Assembly (NCBI GenBank): GCA_036520615.1
Contig: DATDJI010000076.1
Span: 1-64,000 of the forward strand
Source of the DNA: CAMCXE01 sp036520615
GTDB taxonomy: Bacteria; Pseudomonadota; Gammaproteobacteria; Pseudomonadales; Cellvibrionaceae
Direction: 5' to 3'
DNA: 64,000 bases
The number at the start of each line of letters is the position of its first letter. The first letter of the stretch is position 1. Made by a program: the position numbers and the translations under genes. Under the pieces are notes generated by a model. That model saw only the letters and a list, made by a program, of their open reading frames with translations, was not told where the DNA came from and did not search any database. Below, piece by piece: positions 52,996 to 62,610 of the stretch.

Positions 52996-54825
52996 ATGTC
53001 TAATAAAAATTCAAAATATAAACGCAATCTATTGATACAAATCGTAACCTCAGCGTTAGTACTGACGTTGGTAGGTTGTGGCAGTGGCGGAAAAAAAGGG
53101 GATGGATTGTTGGGGACACCAGTTCCAAGTTCCTCCAGCTCCTCCTCGGGCCGCAGTAGCTCCTCTTCGTCTTCCAGTTCAGGTGGCACAAGTTCCTCTT
53201 CAAGTTCTGGTAGTTTGGGCAACACCGCCAATTTCACTGACGCCGTATCGGGTAAAAAAATCACCGCTAAATTTGATGCAGGTACAACCGAGCTTGCACA
53301 AAACGACGCTCGAAGTGTGGATATAACATTTACCGATGACACTGGGACTGCTGTTCCTGTTCAAGACGGATCCACGGTAAAACTATCATCACCCTGTATT
53401 ACCAATAGCGATTCACAAGTTGTTTCTGGTCCTACTGTCTCGGCAAACAAAGTAAGTTTTCAATATTTGCTCAAAGGTTGTTTGGGTGAGGACTCTGTTA
53501 TCGTCACAGGGAAATGGGGAGCTGTTGATTATTCCCTCGCTGGGAAAATCAAACTTGCTCCTTTAGGGGTAGGCATTATTTCTCCTGAATCATCAAAAAA
53601 TCTCTATATGGCAATACAAGGTGTTGGGGGGATTGAAACGGCGACTTTGGCATTTATAGTTAAAGGTTTGACTGGAGAGCCCATTTCTGGTGAGCGAGTA
53701 TCATTCAGGTCCATTGGTAATGCAGGCGGTGCAAAGCTGTTGCAATCTTCTGGAACCTCAGATAAAGATGGGCGAGTGACCGTTGATGTGGTATCCGGGC
53801 CTACAGCAGGCAATTTACAAGTTGAAGCCACTCATGATGGTACCGGCAAAAAGACTACGTCTCAGGAGATTGTTATATCAACCGGCTATCCTCAGGACGG
53901 CAAGTTCAATCTTTCATTGAGTATTTTTAATCCTCTTGCATACAGCGTTGGTGGCAATACAAAAGTTACAGAAATTTCCGCCTCTATGACTGACGAACGC
54001 GGCAACAATGTGCGCTCTGATTTACAAGTTAGGTTCGTGACCAAAGAGGGTGGTATTACGCTAAAAAATTCATGCGCAGTTGATGCAGAATCTAAATGTT
54101 CAATTCCTTTTGGCGCCTCAGGTGGTGTTCCTTTGGATGGCCGCATAAAAGTATTCGCTGCAGTATCAGGCCAGGAAAATTACATCGATAATAATGGAAA
54201 CGGTATTTTTGATGAAGGAGATATATTTAACCCAGAAGACGATCTGGGCGAACCCTATGCAGATCACAATGATAATGGTCAATACGACATAGGCGAATAT
54301 TATGATGATACTAATGGAGACGGAGTGCGTAGTCCCGGCAATAAAAAATGGGACGGTCATGCGTGTGCTCACCTTAGCCTTTGCGGTAATAAGGGAACGG
54401 TAATTGGTCAGGAAGTACAAGTTGTCTTTTCAATGAAGGGGCTTGACCTTTGTTATGGATCGCCATCTACACCCCGTGATGGTACCATCACAGAAGTGGC
54501 TCCAGAAGGGCAATTTATTCTTACCAATATCGGTGTTTCAGATGGCAATCCTTATGCTGTCAATACAGGCAATCTCTGTACAAACGGTAATCCCTTACCA
54601 TATGGGACTAAGTTAAGTTTTAGTGCACAGGGCGGGGGCACCGTTGCCGACACTGATACATACGACGTTTTAAACACGAAAACTCCAACCACTTTACCCT
54701 TTATGTCTTATAAAGCACCTAAAGAACCGGGAGATTACTTCGTTTATTTAAATGCAGAATTTCCTGATGGCACCAAGTCTAAAGGCATAAGAATTTGGCA
54801 AGTAAGAGTAAAGCCTGCTGCTTAA
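52996..54825 (+). CDS. Polyserine lipoprotein with Ig-like domains and an acidic Asp/Gly/Asn stretch
   Basis: A 609-residue lipoprotein (lipobox LVGC, Cys 28). A polyserine linker with GR marks (about 45-75) is followed by bacterial Ig-like (Big_1/invasin-type) domains, visible as repeated VSANKVSF, SGTSDKDGRVTVDVVSG and DERGNNVRSDLQVRF segments. Residues about 395-445 form a run of short Asp/Asn/Gly turns (DNNGNGIFDEGD, DHNDNGQYDIGE, DDTNGDGVR) like EF-hand or dockerin calcium loops. It is probably a surface adhesin or scaffold; no catalytic domain is seen. A strong terminator follows. Confidence 0.8.
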   Translation: MSNKNSKYKRNLLIQIVTSALVLTLVGCGSGGKKGDGLLGTPVPSSSSSSSGRSSSSSSSSSGGTSSSSSSGSLGNTANFTDAVSGKKITAKFDAGTTELAQNDARSVDITFTDDTGTAVPVQDGSTVKLSSPCITNSDSQVVSGPTVSANKVSFQYLLKGCLGEDSVIVTGKWGAVDYSLAGKIKLAPLGVGIISPESSKNLYMAIQGVGGIETATLAFIVKGLTGEPISGERVSFRSIGNAGGAKLLQSSGTSDKDGRVTVDVVSGPTAGNLQVEATHDGTGKKTTSQEIVISTGYPQDGKFNLSLSIFNPLAYSVGGNTKVTEISASMTDERGNNVRSDLQVRFVTKEGGITLKNSCAVDAESKCSIPFGASGGVPLDGRIKVFAAVSGQENYIDNNGNGIFDEGDIFNPEDDLGEPYADHNDNGQYDIGEYYDDTNGDGVRSPGNKKWDGHACAHLSLCGNKGTVIGQEVQVVFSMKGLDLCYGSPSTPRDGTITEVAPEGQFILTNIGVSDGNPYAVNTGNLCTNGNPLPYGTKLSFSAQGGGTVADTDTYDVLNTKTPTTLPFMSYKAPKEPGDYFVYLNAEFPDGTKSKGIRIWQVRVKPAA

Positions 54826-54842
54826 AAGAATCACGTTATTGA

Positions 54843-54867
54843 AAAAAGGGCCCTTGCGGCCCTTTTT
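54843..54867 (+). terminator. Rho-independent terminator after the Ig-like lipoprotein
   Basis: AAAAAGGGCC pairs with GGCCCTTTTT across a five-base loop, 18 bases after the stop codon; the T tract is on the plus strand. Confidence 0.88.
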
Positions 54868-55590
54868 CTTTGCCTTAGAGTTTTTGTGTTGCTGAGTAAC
54901 TCACCTGGATATCAAATTTTAATACAGCCTAAAAGACTCATAATTGGTTGTCAGTTAGCCTTTAACACAGATTTTGTAAAAACCATTTATGAAAATAACA
55001 GTGCCGAAATATTGCATGTCGCATTTGGAGCAATAAAAATTAATTGCCGAATTATAATATTGATATGTTCGTAGGCTTATTTAAAGGCCAAATTCGTAAT
55101 TTGATAAAAAGTGTTATGAGAAGCTGTGATTATTTATACGGCTGAATATAAATGCAGTTTTGACTAAATTTAGATGCCGACATTTACTTATTTGTTGCTC
55201 GCGTTTGCGCACCATAGTGCACGGGCCGGTCCGTTGGTTCAGCGCATTATGAGAGTGATTCAGTTGAAGTTATTCGAGCGTCGGAGCTTAAATCATTCTA
55301 ATTCCTGACCCTGCCGACGATAAAAATCGGCCACAAAATTAGGCTCGCTTTATGAGTTTTACCTGTAGGACAGCGCTGAGATATAGGGCTTTCCGGGAAA
55401 GCTCGAGTATCGATTATTTGAATCTTTCTATCTACTGCACGAGCCGGTCTGCGGGTGGCTCTATTAAATAAATATGTGGATGTGCGGCATAGAGGCGATA
55501 AAAAATACTTACACTTACATTTTTTATAGCAACCGCCATTTTTTCATCAAATTTTAACAATCTCTACAATGCAGAATTAGATTCTAAAAT

Positions 55591-55622
55591 CTGCAAATCT
55601 GCAAATCTGCAAATCTGCAAAT
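55591..55622. repeat. 8-base tandem repeat
   Basis: Four exact units of CTGCAAAT, preceded by AAAT and followed by CTGCC. It lies about 20 bases downstream of the SGNH esterase stop codon. Such arrays can expand or contract by slippage. Confidence 0.9.
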
Positions 55623-55643
55623 CTGCCTCCCTGCCACTCTACT

Positions 55644-56972
55644 TTAATAAAACAACTTCAAATCAACCGCCTCCGCCATTACCTTGTAACCATTCTCGTT
55701 AGGATGTAAATGATCACCGGAATCCACCGTACTCATTAAACGTGATTGATTATTGGGGTCGCGCATTGCCGCATCAAAGTCTATAACTGCATCGAATTTA
55801 CCGCTGGTGCGGATCCAATTATTTACTTTTTTACGCGCGGTTTCGCGGTCGGCGTTATCGTAAGACGAGCCGCCAAAAGGCAAAATTGTTGCTCCGTAGG
55901 CCAGTAAACCCTTGTTATGCGCCTTTTCGACCATTTGCCCAAAATTGGTAATTAAGTCATTCGCGATAGTACCAGCACTGCCGGAGTTACCTAAATCGTT
56001 AACCCCTTCGAGAATAATCATCCATTGCACACCGGTTTGTTGCAGGATGTCATGATCAAAACGCGCGTTACCTGCAGGCCCGAGGCAGGCTTTTAATACA
56101 CAGTTACCTCCCACCCCATGATTTAGTACGCCTACATCCTGCGTGTCCGCAACAGCTTGTAGACGCCGAGATAATTCATCCGGCCAGCGATTTTGTTTAT
56201 CAGTGCCTGACCCGCGTCCATCAGTAATTGAATCCCCTAAAATTGCTATTGACGCACTTGTGGCGGGCGTCTCCACGTCTAGCGCAGAAATGACGTACCA
56301 GTGTTCGGTTTTTGTGGCGCTATTTAAGTTAGCTGTGGCAACCGCGTTACCGCTTTGAATATATGAGGTAGTACGTGATCCGGGATGGCCGGTGATATCT
56401 TGTGGGACGCTGCCAAATTGCATGGTAATAGCCAAATTTGCGCGTGGGGCAACACTAAATGCAATTGGGTCTGAAGTAACCTCACCCTTGGCGGGAATTG
56501 TCACTTCGGATTTTCCGGCAAACGTTAATGTACTCTCAGTCGTAGGTTCTATCGTACTGGCGCTAACTGATTTGGCGAGGTGAACAGTTTTAATCGTTAA
56601 AGGGCTTGCGCTATATTCATTAGATAGGCGTAAACGCACTTTTTCACCACCGATAGAAACATGCACTATCTGGCGCAATGTATTGTTGCTCAAACCGGGG
56701 GAGGGCGGTCTATTATCGACTTCTACTAATTGCTCGGACGTTGCCCAGGTTCCCACCCAGATTTTAGCAACCGAATTACCGCTACTCGAACTGCTGGATG
56801 AGCTGGAACTGGATGAGCTTGAATTAGACGAACTCGAAGAACTGCTTGAGCTTGATGAGCTACTCGAATTGGAAGAGCTGCTTGAGCTAGATGAGCTAGT
56901 TCCCTCTCCGCTGCAGCCAGATAAAACCAGCCCAGCGATAAAAATTAGACAGTATGTAAAATTGGTTTTCAT
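55644..56972 (-). CDS. Polyserine lipoprotein, SGNH/GDSL-type esterase
   Basis: A 442-residue lipoprotein (lipobox VLSGC, Cys 20). A polyserine linker (about 25-65) leads to a beta-rich N-domain beginning KIWVGTWATS and a C-terminal SGNH hydrolase. Catalytic blocks are GDSITDGRGSG (Ser, about 247), GVGGN (Gly), GVNDLG (Asn) and DHLHPN (Asp-x-x-His, about 419). This architecture fits secreted carbohydrate esterases that remove acetyl or other acyl groups from hemicellulose; the substrate is inferred from the polyserine linker and the neighbours. Confidence 0.87.
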   Translation of the reverse strand: MKTNFTYCLIFIAGLVLSGCSGEGTSSSSSSSSSNSSSSSSSSSSSSSSNSSSSSSSSSSSSSSGNSVAKIWVGTWATSEQLVEVDNRPPSPGLSNNTLRQIVHVSIGGEKVRLRLSNEYSASPLTIKTVHLAKSVSASTIEPTTESTLTFAGKSEVTIPAKGEVTSDPIAFSVAPRANLAITMQFGSVPQDITGHPGSRTTSYIQSGNAVATANLNSATKTEHWYVISALDVETPATSASIAILGDSITDGRGSGTDKQNRWPDELSRRLQAVADTQDVGVLNHGVGGNCVLKACLGPAGNARFDHDILQQTGVQWMIILEGVNDLGNSGSAGTIANDLITNFGQMVEKAHNKGLLAYGATILPFGGSSYDNADRETARKKVNNWIRTSGKFDAVIDFDAAMRDPNNQSRLMSTVDSGDHLHPNENGYKVMAEAVDLKLFY

Positions 56973-57595
56973 ATTGTTACCGAGTTATTGTTGTGGTTTT
57001 TTTGAACTGCGGTTAACCCATTGTTTGTTGCATTCTTCGTAGTGAGTTGTATACATTTTTTGAATAGACGAACAAACACTACCTAATTCACGCAACAACC
57101 TGCCCCAAGGTATTTTGCGTAGCCATTATTGCTGTTCTGGTGCCACGAGATGTGGAATTGGTGCGCAAATCTAGTGCGAGAAAAGGAAGCGTATTGAGTG
57201 CAAAAACTCAATATTAGGCGCGTCATTGCAGATACTTATTGGGAGAATAGATGGCAATGCTAAACACTTAAAATGAGTGCTGCCGAATCTATTATATGCC
57301 TTTAGTCTGACCTGTTAAGCTGATCAAGCGAAGGAGTCTTGTAAAGACTATATAAAGCAATCATTGTTAGGTGGGAATTAAAAACTTTCCTAATAAGCAG
57401 GATCGTTGTGGGGCTGCTGGGAAAGGGAACTTGCAGTCAGAATTTTTAATATATCAGGCATAAGGTGGAAGCCCCCCAAAACAATAGAGTTTTGCAGACT
57501 TTCACCTTTGGTGCTGGAAAGGATTATTTTTTAATTTACTCATCGTGATTAATATCGCTTTTATCTTGTCTGGTTTTGTTGAAGATTTTATAGGC
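56973..57595. other. Intergenic region with a conserved-looking stem-loop
   Basis: 623 bases with no gene, between the DUF1501 gene and the SGNH esterase (both minus strand). The SGNH promoter should lie near 57000-57100. A nested hairpin occupies 57462-57508; other parts look like plain AT-rich spacer. Confidence 0.5.
57462..57508. other. Nested stem-loop, possible structured RNA
   Basis: AAGGTGGAAG pairs with CTTTCACCTT (nine of ten bases) and AAAAC pairs with GTTTT inside it. No T tract follows, so it is not a simple terminator. Both strands can form it, and it could be an RNA element or a protein-binding palindrome. Confidence 0.35.
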
Positions 57596-58879
57596 TTAAA
57601 CAGTTTGTGATGTAGAATTAAATAGATTTATAGACGTAGTTGAGTCTAATTTAAATTTTTGCGCCGCTACACTGCTGGCAATACCAAAATAATTGCGCAA
57701 ATTTTGATGTATATGACTGGGCTCCAACTCGATACCAGTTGCATCAACCTGCAATGTTTGCGGATTTATTTTATAAGCTTTATGCAGTTCAGAGGTTTTG
57801 CCTATGACTCGATTTGCCCAGGGCGCATTTTTTTGCATTAAGATTGTACTGCCATAGTTCCAATGGTCCTTACCTTTACCTGCATTGTAATAAGGTGTGC
57901 GGCCAAAGTCGCTTGCGATGCTTACAACCAAGCGATCACTAATTCCAAGTTGCTCGGCAAAATGCCACAGCGCTCCAGCTGAATTGGTCAGATTATTAAG
58001 TGCATCAACGGCACGCACGTCGTGATCGTCGTGAGTATCAAAACCGCTAATGGAAATATCCGCGCTAATCCCTAAGCCAGTGGCGAAGGCGGTCAACGCG
58101 AATTTTAGTGCGTCTGTGTAATTATCCTTAATATATTCGCCTTCATTTAAACCTAGATACATCGACGAGAAATTTTTAAATCCATCGGTATTAGCAAATA
58201 CAGCATCATAATATTCACCGGTTTGTTGTTGTTGTTTTGCTAGTTGCTGCTTGGCCTCTTTTAAATGCAGCGCGCGATTGGACTGCATAGCTTTAATGGC
58301 GGCAAGGTCGTCATCTGGCAGCCATTGCGCTGTTTGCCCAGGGGTGCGAATATTTGGCTCAACAATCTGAAATGTATCTTTCGATAATTTTGTTGGTGCA
58401 ATAAGGTTGGCGGTTGCTGTGTCGCCGTACACCAAAAGTGGCATGGCAAGACCGTGCTTTTGCGTGTAAGCGTGTAATGCAGATAAGTAAGGCGCGCCAT
58501 TTTTTTGCGAGCCCGCGTGGTTATATAACCGTCCTGCTACATGGGCATTGGTGTGGCTATTTATACCGTTAATAACGAGCATTTTGTCGAAGTGTTGTTT
58601 AAAAAAGCGGGCGTTATTACCTACTGGTGCATACGCAATATTGCCTGCTTTTTGAATTTCGGCATTTGAAGCCCAGTTATTGATTATTTTTTCGTTAGGT
58701 TGATTAATTTTAGGATCACAAAAACTAGTGACGTCCCATCCACCAGTGGCCTGTAAATTAACGAAGAGAAACCCTTTGTAGTCTGTGGCAGTGCCAGCCC
58801 AAACTTGGCAGGGCACCGAGGGTAATGCAATGCCCAAACCGGTTAAACCTAAATATTGGAGGAGACTTCGGCGGTTCAT
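57596..58879 (-). CDS. DUF1501-family exported protein
   Basis: A 427-residue DUF1501 protein, distantly related to the sulfatase/alkaline-phosphatase fold. The N-terminus NRRSLLQYLGLTGLGIALP has twin arginines and a hydrophobic stretch, so Tat export is likely. Family blocks are FVNLQATGGWDVTSF, VINGINSHTNAHV, GFDTHDDHD, VVSIASDFGRTPYYNAGKGKDHW and HLHQNLRNYFG-like EPSHIHQNLRNYFG. I start at ATG 58879 because the signal begins there; ATG 58885 is two codons upstream. It starts nine bases after the polyserine lipoprotein gene, so the two form an operon. Confidence 0.85.
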   Translation of the reverse strand: MNRRSLLQYLGLTGLGIALPSVPCQVWAGTATDYKGFLFVNLQATGGWDVTSFCDPKINQPNEKIINNWASNAEIQKAGNIAYAPVGNNARFFKQHFDKMLVINGINSHTNAHVAGRLYNHAGSQKNGAPYLSALHAYTQKHGLAMPLLVYGDTATANLIAPTKLSKDTFQIVEPNIRTPGQTAQWLPDDDLAAIKAMQSNRALHLKEAKQQLAKQQQQTGEYYDAVFANTDGFKNFSSMYLGLNEGEYIKDNYTDALKFALTAFATGLGISADISISGFDTHDDHDVRAVDALNNLTNSAGALWHFAEQLGISDRLVVSIASDFGRTPYYNAGKGKDHWNYGSTILMQKNAPWANRVIGKTSELHKAYKINPQTLQVDATGIELEPSHIHQNLRNYFGIASSVAAQKFKLDSTTSINLFNSTSQTV

Positions 58880-58888
58880 TAACAATAC

Positions 58889-61800
58889 CTATTCGTAAAT
58901 ATAGTCGTAATCAGCCATTAATGCGGCGACTAGCGTGCGCCAAGCACTAAGGCTACTTGTTGGGTCGGAGGCCCATTGACTCCAAGGGACGCCATTAGAA
59001 TTATAGTCACAATATACGTTTGTTTCTGTAAGGGCGGTTCCCGATTTACGGCTAATTTTATTTTGCCGTAATTGAAGAAATAGATCGGTATAGCGGATGA
59101 CTTCATCGGAATCTGCAGAAAGTACTTTACCGTGGAATCGCTCAATTAAAGCTGCTACCTGAGCGCGAAAATTCTGTGTAGTGGTATCGACGGCATTGGC
59201 AACTAATACGGTGGGAGCAAGACTGATTTCAAGTTGATTACCTACGGTTTGTGCTTTGGCATTGAGCTTAACCTGCCAGATACCGCTTTGATCAACAGGG
59301 ATGTCGATGCGCAATGTATTTGATTTGCGTATATTAAATGGCTTGCCTATGTATCCTAACGGGCTGCCGTTAATCCAGTCGTATTTATCAAACAAGTCTC
59401 CGGTGGTACCACTGACTAAAATACTACCGTCGGGTTTTATTATTTGTAATTGATTTAAAGTCACCGTATCGAGGGCAGGAGTTGACTGCACACTTTTTGT
59501 TTGTGTCGCTACAAAATTAATTTGCTGGCCCGGCGCTGCCGTTACCGGAATAGACCAGGTAAAATCCCGTGCTGTAGTTTGGTCAAATACCTCTACAGTT
59601 TGATAAGCGCTTGTAGGCAGTGTTTGTCTTTCTACACGCGTAAATAATTTGCGTTCTTGTATTGGTTTATTAAATTCAGTAGCCACAATTGTGCAGCTTT
59701 TTGCCAATGCATGCCGTTCAACCACTCTTAGCATAATATGACTTAGATCGCGTTGGCGTTTGGTAGCAGTTACAGAATCAATGCCGCCAAAAATTAATTT
59801 AAAACCTTTAAGTAAATTGACATCAGCAATACCGGTTAGATCTAGGGTTTTGCTATACAGCTCTTCAGGTGTCAATAGGCGCCTGCCGCCTGTGTATATA
59901 GCTGGGCTTTCTGTAGCATCTACAGATTGTGCTTTTCCTCTAAACCATTCGCTCATAAGGATTTCCGTTATGAGTGGTTTAAGCGCATATTTATTTTTAA
60001 CAAAATAATCTGCGAAATGGCTGAGCGCAGATAATTTAGCGTCGTATTGAGCCGGCGTTAAGCCGTCATCCAGCATTGGCTCACCAAATAGTGCAGGCCA
60101 CCAAAATTTAACCGTGCCCGCTGCAAACCGTGGATCTTTAGTGATTAAGGTCGCGGCCTGATTGAGGGAATTAAAATTATCTGCAACCAATGTCTGCTCG
60201 AACCCGGGTGTACGCATATCTGCGTACCAAACATCGCCAGATTTATAGAGTTTGGAGCGGCGATAATCTTCATCAAGCGAATTTAACCCCCAGGCCTGAT
60301 TGCGAAAAGTGCCACGTTCACCGAAATTTTGAAATGCTCCAGCTAGTGGATCTAAGCGGGTATGGCAGACAGAGCAGGCGGGATTGTTTAACGTTGGATT
60401 ATCCTTATCAGAGAGTGCAGCCATATCAATCGTACGCGCGGTAGAGTTTTCAATATCCACCCCTAAAAAATGCTGATAGGTCCAGCGGGATCGGGCTCGA
60501 TTTCGATTAGTAGCAGTAGTTGGATACTGTTGTAAAAAGGCCGGTTCCGACAGAATACCTGCGTGCGGGATGGCTATTTCTTGAGAGCCTTCCCAGTCTA
60601 ATTTGGGGAATGCGCGAGGCCCAGTGGAGATATGTTGGCCATGATTTACCGCTGGAATAAAACTGCCAGCCACTGGAGTTAGGCCAGTTTTAAAAACTTC
60701 AGCAGTTTTTTCACTGACCATCGTGTAAGGAGCAGTAAGTACTTCTGTATAAGGTAAATCGTTTTGAACGACATGAGCGATTAGTTCCAGCGGCGCTTCA
60801 GCTAATTCATTTAATACTGCATCGCCATAAACGTAATCAGATTTTTCAAATTGAGTTTGGGGATCAACCGACTGAAATTTTTGGTTGAAAACTGGGTAAT
60901 AGAAAATAAGATCGTCTAAATAATCTTTAGTTACCACCAAGCTGCGCACTAACAGCTGATCATTCGCTCCGCGCTTGATAAATTCTTTAAATCCGGCATC
61001 TTTGAATAATGTTTCCAAAGCCTTACGAAGAGTTGTGTCGTCCGCTTGCCGAAGTTCATTGAGTTTTTGGCTGCTAGGTATTTTTCCAGTGAGAAGAAGC
61101 GAGGCTCGGCGGTAGGTGGCATCGGGAGACTCTAACGATAACGTCGACTTAGTCACGGATAGCGCAGTTAAATTCTGCCCACTTAACTCGCTTAAATAGC
61201 TTGCAAGCCAGATGTATTCACTATCAGTAGGCGCGTAGACAACTCCGCCTCCATGGCTATCCAAGCCTTTAACTTTGTTGAGAATACGCTGTGCAGATTC
61301 ATTTAATACAAAAGTGTTTAATCGAGCTAAATTTTCTGCTTCGACTGTCGCATCTCCCTTGGTGAAAACAAGGTCGGTAGTTTTCGCAAGGCCAGTGGAT
61401 TTGTGGCAGTTGATACACTTTGATTGAATAACGTCTTCATGTACGTGGGCAGCTAATGAAACACCTGAGGAGGAACTGCTTGAACTTGAACTTGATGAAC
61501 TAGAAGAGCTTGATGAACTGCTTGAACTGGAAGAGCTACTTGTACGGCCGCTAGAACTAGAAGAACTGCTTGAGCTAGAGGAGCTGCTCGAACGACCAGT
61601 GCTGGAACTAGAAGAACTGCTTGAGCTAGAGGAGCTGCTCGAACGGCCAGTGCTGGAACTTGAAGAGCTGCTAGAGCTAGACGAACTGCTCGCTCGACCA
61701 GTGCTAGAACTAGCAGAACTGCTTGAACTAGAAGAACTACTTGTACGCCCCGCACTAGAGCTCGAAGAACTACTTGAGCTAGAAGAGCTACTTGAACGGC

Positions 61801-62143
61801 CTGCACTGGAGCTCGAAGAACTGTTTGAGGATGAAGAACTGTTTGAGATTGACGAACGACCAGAGTTTGAAGAACTGCTGGACGATGATGTGCTTGAATT
61901 TGACTGGCGCCCTGAGCTAGTTGATGAACTGCTGGAGCTGGAAGAATTACTGCTGATCGGATTGGTCAGAATGCTTGCGAGCACTAAACCGCTAGACGAC
62001 GAACTACTCGATAGTTGTATTGTAGCTGACGAATCTACCACAGGGACTACAGATGTATTGGTGTTGAGGCTGCTAGCAGACTCGCTCCCTTTACCACATG
62101 CCACTAACCCTAGGAAAAACGGTAGTATTAAAAAGTACTTCAT
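58889..62143 (-). CDS. Giant polyserine lipoprotein with two haem c motifs (DUF1592/1588-like)
   Basis: A 1084-residue lipoprotein (lipobox LVAC, Cys 16). Residues about 65-226 are polyserine broken by GR every 17 residues. The rest is a large globular protein with two haem-binding CxxCH sites: CINCH (243-247), in an N-terminal cytochrome-c-like segment, and CSVCH (590-594) followed by TRLDPLAGAFQNFGERG. The second site and the preceding RSRWTYQHFLGVDI resemble the DUF1592/DUF1588 family of planctomycetal and proteobacterial secreted proteins. A late beta-rich domain (about 860-1010) may bind ligand. It is paired with DUF1501; the function is unknown. Confidence 0.75.
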   Translation of the reverse strand: MKYFLILPFFLGLVACGKGSESASSLNTNTSVVPVVDSSATIQLSSSSSSSGLVLASILTNPISSNSSSSSSSSTSSGRQSNSSTSSSSSSSNSGRSSISNSSSSSNSSSSSSAGRSSSSSSSSSSSSSSAGRTSSSSSSSSSASSSTGRASSSSSSSSSSSSSTGRSSSSSSSSSSSSSSTGRSSSSSSSSSSSSSSGRTSSSSSSSSSSSSSSSSSSSSSSSSSGVSLAAHVHEDVIQSKCINCHKSTGLAKTTDLVFTKGDATVEAENLARLNTFVLNESAQRILNKVKGLDSHGGGVVYAPTDSEYIWLASYLSELSGQNLTALSVTKSTLSLESPDATYRRASLLLTGKIPSSQKLNELRQADDTTLRKALETLFKDAGFKEFIKRGANDQLLVRSLVVTKDYLDDLIFYYPVFNQKFQSVDPQTQFEKSDYVYGDAVLNELAEAPLELIAHVVQNDLPYTEVLTAPYTMVSEKTAEVFKTGLTPVAGSFIPAVNHGQHISTGPRAFPKLDWEGSQEIAIPHAGILSEPAFLQQYPTTATNRNRARSRWTYQHFLGVDIENSTARTIDMAALSDKDNPTLNNPACSVCHTRLDPLAGAFQNFGERGTFRNQAWGLNSLDEDYRRSKLYKSGDVWYADMRTPGFEQTLVADNFNSLNQAATLITKDPRFAAGTVKFWWPALFGEPMLDDGLTPAQYDAKLSALSHFADYFVKNKYALKPLITEILMSEWFRGKAQSVDATESPAIYTGGRRLLTPEELYSKTLDLTGIADVNLLKGFKLIFGGIDSVTATKRQRDLSHIMLRVVERHALAKSCTIVATEFNKPIQERKLFTRVERQTLPTSAYQTVEVFDQTTARDFTWSIPVTAAPGQQINFVATQTKSVQSTPALDTVTLNQLQIIKPDGSILVSGTTGDLFDKYDWINGSPLGYIGKPFNIRKSNTLRIDIPVDQSGIWQVKLNAKAQTVGNQLEISLAPTVLVANAVDTTTQNFRAQVAALIERFHGKVLSADSDEVIRYTDLFLQLRQNKISRKSGTALTETNVYCDYNSNGVPWSQWASDPTSSLSAWRTLVAALMADYDYIYE
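61468..61912 (-). repeat. 51-base period repeat coding GR-marked polyserine
   Basis: The coding sequence for residues 78-226 of the giant lipoprotein is built of units of about 17 codons. GR occurs at residues 78, 95, 115, 132, 149, 166, 183 and 199, each followed by a serine run. Serine codons mix TCN and AGY, yet several 51-base units are nearly identical. Confidence 0.88.
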
Positions 62144-62610
62144 AAACGCCTTACAGCCTCAGCAGAATAACAAACCTACTGAACCAACCTTGACTGGTTC
62201 TTCATAAGCCTATGAAGACAGAATGAGCTTCGCCAAACATGGATTAGGTTTTTGCAACCCATGTCACGAATTCTGATTAAATAGGAGGAGCTTTAGAAGA
62301 GTTAGCTATGGCAGTAGATTTCTGACACCATATTGTCATAAGTTGTGGGCTTGGTTACAACATTTATTTCATTAATGCCACCACATATTTTGCTATTAAT
62401 AATCCGTATTATTGCGATTAGTTAAACAGTAAACGAATTCTGTACAGAATCCGCTAAATTTTTTGCCCTTTTTTGACGCGGCGTTGCTGCAAGAGAATTA
62501 TTAAGGGGAACGCACTGGTTAAATAAATTGTGAATTTCTTTAGCTTTTCAAAGGGATGACGCACTCTTTTTTATTTACTGTCTTTTGCCGATTTTTGGAC
62601 GTAATGCCCT
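62144..62610. other. Divergent intergenic region
   Basis: 467 bases between the giant lipoprotein gene and yheU, expected to contain both promoters. GAACCA and TGGTTC (about 62179-62199) form a short hairpin in the lipoprotein leader. No operator, RNA or small gene could be identified. Confidence 0.45.

Larger units (their letters stand above)
54826..55643. other. Long intergenic region with tandem repeat
   Basis: 818 bases without a supported gene, between two convergently placed lipoprotein genes. It contains a terminator (54843-54867), two copies of TGCACGRGCCGGTC (55218-55231 and 55436-55449), a GCTTTCC/GGGAAAGC palindrome (55388-55402) and an 8-base tandem repeat (55591-55622). A 62-codon frame at 54886-55074 is not credible. 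Confidence 0.5.

Noticed and set aside
54886..55074. A 62-codon frame after the Ig-like lipoprotein
   Set aside because: It begins just after a terminator without a ribosome site and has no family resemblance.
55561..55640. CRISPR array
   Set aside because: The repeat is an 8-base direct tandem with no spacers.
61599..62207. A 202-codon plus-strand frame opposite the polyserine array, rich in Leu and Glu
   Set aside because: It is the antisense of serine codons (GAG/CTC-type triplets), not an independent gene. The same artefact occurs opposite the other polyserine linkers.
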